DNA of 64,000 nucleotides, taken from Planctomycetota bacterium. GTDB taxonomy: Bacteria > Planctomycetota > Planctomycetia > Isosphaerales > Isosphaeraceae. Below the pieces are notes generated by a model. That model saw nothing but the letters and a program-made list of their open reading frames with translations, was not told the DNA's origin and did no database searches. Positions 62,594 to 64,000 of the stretch are shown piece after piece (the stretch's first letter is position 1; each line of letters starts with the position of its first letter). The DNA lies in NCBI GenBank assembly GCA_028291545.1, contig JAQGHR010000097.1, positions 27,349 to 91,348 of the forward strand. Reading direction: 5' to 3'. Made by a program: the position numbers and the translations under genes.

Positions 62594-63952
62594 ATGACCC
62601 CACTTCCACCCGCCATCCTCGTCGCCGGGACCCATTCCGGCTCGGGAAAGACGACCGTGACAAGGGCGCTGATGGCCGCCCTCGTGCGTCGGGGAAAGAT
62701 CGTCCAAGGGTTCAAGGCCGGCCCCGACTTCATCGACCCCGGCCATCATACGGCGATCACCGGGCGGATCAGTCGCAACGTTGATACCTGGATGATGGGG
62801 CCGGAGGCGTCGTCGGCCTCTTATCGACGCAACGCGGCGGGGGCTGATATTGCGGTCATCGAAGGCGTGATGGGCCTCTTCGACGGCCGGGGCACGGACG
62901 AAGACGCCGGGTCGACGGCCGATCTGGCGCGACTCTGGAATCTGCCAGTGATCCTGGTCGTGGACGCCAAGGGGATGGCCCGGTCGATCGCCGCGATGGC
63001 ACACGGCTACGCGACCTATGACGCACGGGTTAATGTGGCCGGGATCGTCGCCAACCGAGTCGGTGGCGTCCGGCACTATCAGGACTATCTGCGCCCAGCC
63101 TTGCGGCAGGGCTCGTCCGTGGAGCCGCTGGGATACCTGCTGCGAGACCCCCGAATAGAGGTTCCTTCCCGGCACCTCGGGCTGCTAACGGCGGAGGAAT
63201 TTGCGGCAACCTCGGAACATCACGACGCGCTGGCCGACGCGGCGGAAGCGTCGATCGACTTCGACCGTCTGCTCGCTCTCGCCCAGGTTCCGACCTTGAA
63301 CGACGTCAAAGCCAGCCTTCGGATTTCGGAGCCGACCGGGCGACGAGTCGCGGTTGCGCGAGACCGGGCGTTTTGCTTCTATTATGAAGACAACCTGGAC
63401 GCTCTGCGGGACGCCGGCGCCGAGATCATCCCATTCTCGCCGCTCGCCGATCGAGAACTTCCTGCGGGAATCGATCTCCTGTATCTCGGGGGCGGCTACC
63501 CGGAGATCCACGCGGAGGCCCTTTCCGGTAACGCCGGGATTCGGGAGTCAATCCGCAGATATCATCGTGACGGCGGGGCGATCTATGCCGAATGCGGCGG
63601 AATGATGGCGTGCGCACGTTCGTTACGCGATCTGCACGGCCACGACTACCCGATGTGGGACCTGATCCCGGCCCGGACCGTCATGCAATCGCGATTCGCG
63701 GCACTGGCCTACGTCACGGCTCGCACGACGGGTGATGGCCTCCTCGGTCCGGCCGGGACCGAGGCGCGGGGCCACGAGTTTCATTACTCGACCAAAGAAC
63801 CTCTCGGGCCGCTGCAATACGCGACCGAGCTGAGATCCGCAGGTCGAGAGGTGAAGCCGGACGGGATCACGATCGGCGGTTTACTCGCCGGATACGCACA
63901 CCTGCACTTCGGTTCCAACCTGGCCGTCGTCCGGGGGATGTTGGCGAAGTGA
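62594..63952 (+). CDS. cbiA: Cobyrinate a,c-diamide synthase
   Basis: Encodes 452 residues. A P-loop AGTHSGSGKTTVTRAL begins an ATP-dependent amidoligase domain (about 1-200, with VMGLFDGRG). The C-terminal class I glutamine amidotransferase (about 250-450) has its Cys in YAECGGMMACARSL and His in GHEFHYS. It amidates the a- and c-side chains of the corrin ring in cobalamin synthesis. No other cobalamin gene is within the window, although it may continue beyond 64000. ATG 62594 is the family start. Confidence 0.94.
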   Translation: MTPLPPAILVAGTHSGSGKTTVTRALMAALVRRGKIVQGFKAGPDFIDPGHHTAITGRISRNVDTWMMGPEASSASYRRNAAGADIAVIEGVMGLFDGRGTDEDAGSTADLARLWNLPVILVVDAKGMARSIAAMAHGYATYDARVNVAGIVANRVGGVRHYQDYLRPALRQGSSVEPLGYLLRDPRIEVPSRHLGLLTAEEFAATSEHHDALADAAEASIDFDRLLALAQVPTLNDVKASLRISEPTGRRVAVARDRAFCFYYEDNLDALRDAGAEIIPFSPLADRELPAGIDLLYLGGGYPEIHAEALSGNAGIRESIRRYHRDGGAIYAECGGMMACARSLRDLHGHDYPMWDLIPARTVMQSRFAALAYVTARTTGDGLLGPAGTEARGHEFHYSTKEPLGPLQYATELRSAGREVKPDGITIGGLLAGYAHLHFGSNLAVVRGMLAK

Positions 63953-64000
63953 CGGAACCGGCGGGCCGAATGCATGTTGAGCCCCCGAAGGTGCGGAATT

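Noticed and set aside
1..64000. tRNA, rRNA, transposase or integrase genes
   Set aside because: No cloverleaf, rRNA core sequence, DDE/tyrosine recombinase motif or flanking direct repeats were seen on either strand.

Overview
This 64 kb window is a GC-rich chromosomal segment that reads as a planctomycete, most likely of the Isosphaeraceae type. That inference rests on a cysteine-rich YTV-repeat cell-wall protein (47037-48548), two surface proteins with an N-terminal LExRxL motif (21781-23577, 38092-39351), a Ser/Thr kinase fused to TPR repeats, an ECF sigma factor beside a very large YfbK-like vWA protein, many secreted proteins of unknown role, and frequent GTG starts. I see no transposase, integrase, CRISPR array, rRNA or tRNA; this looks like core plus lineage-specific chromosome, not an island.

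Layout. 1-6.0 kb: an edge-truncated STN-domain protein and a second ORF that a -1 slip on an A9 run would join, then an HtrA protease, an NtrC-type sigma-54 activator and two tiny membrane proteins, the first behind a sigma-54-like promoter. 6.1-10.8 kb: a second STN-domain protein, an M29-type aminopeptidase and an M28 peptidase with a PDZ domain. 10.9-15 kb: a three-gene ABC transporter whose ATPase has lost several signature residues. 15-18 kb: carA and a secreted SASA-family esterase. 18-23.6 kb (minus): ECF sigma factor, vWA protein and a surface Ig-like protein. 23.8-28.6 kb: DUF502 membrane protein, a MoxR AAA+ ATPase coupled to a 617-aa partner, and a secreted protein. 28.7-32 kb: Lhr-type helicase with a PdeM-like phosphoesterase. 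32-38 kb (minus): Wzy-like polymerase/ligase, WecA/MraY-like transferase, proS and a small membrane protein. 38-46.5 kb: surface protein, a YhaM-like/RNase R operon, two HEAT-repeat proteins and an APC permease. 46.5-47 kb: a 507-base non-coding stretch with possible RNA structure and a promoter. 47-54.5 kb: YTV protein, rsgA, PLP dehydratase, NIPSNAP protein, YdjM-like membrane protein, RdgC-like protein and YajQ. 54.8-64 kb: secreted alpha/beta hydrolase, kinase-TPR protein, HD-GYP protein, PpiC isomerase and cobyrinate a,c-diamide synthase.

Functional themes are envelope construction (YTV wall protein, surface proteins, polysaccharide genes, PpiC, HtrA), signalling (sigma-54 regulator, ECF/vWA pair, kinase, HD-GYP with YajQ), RNA turnover (YhaM/RNase R) and DNA repair (Lhr/PdeM, RdgC-like). 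Several genes end in long, perfect GC-rich hairpins without a U-tract, which may be this genome's usual terminator style. All functional names come from reading motifs by eye; no database search was possible.
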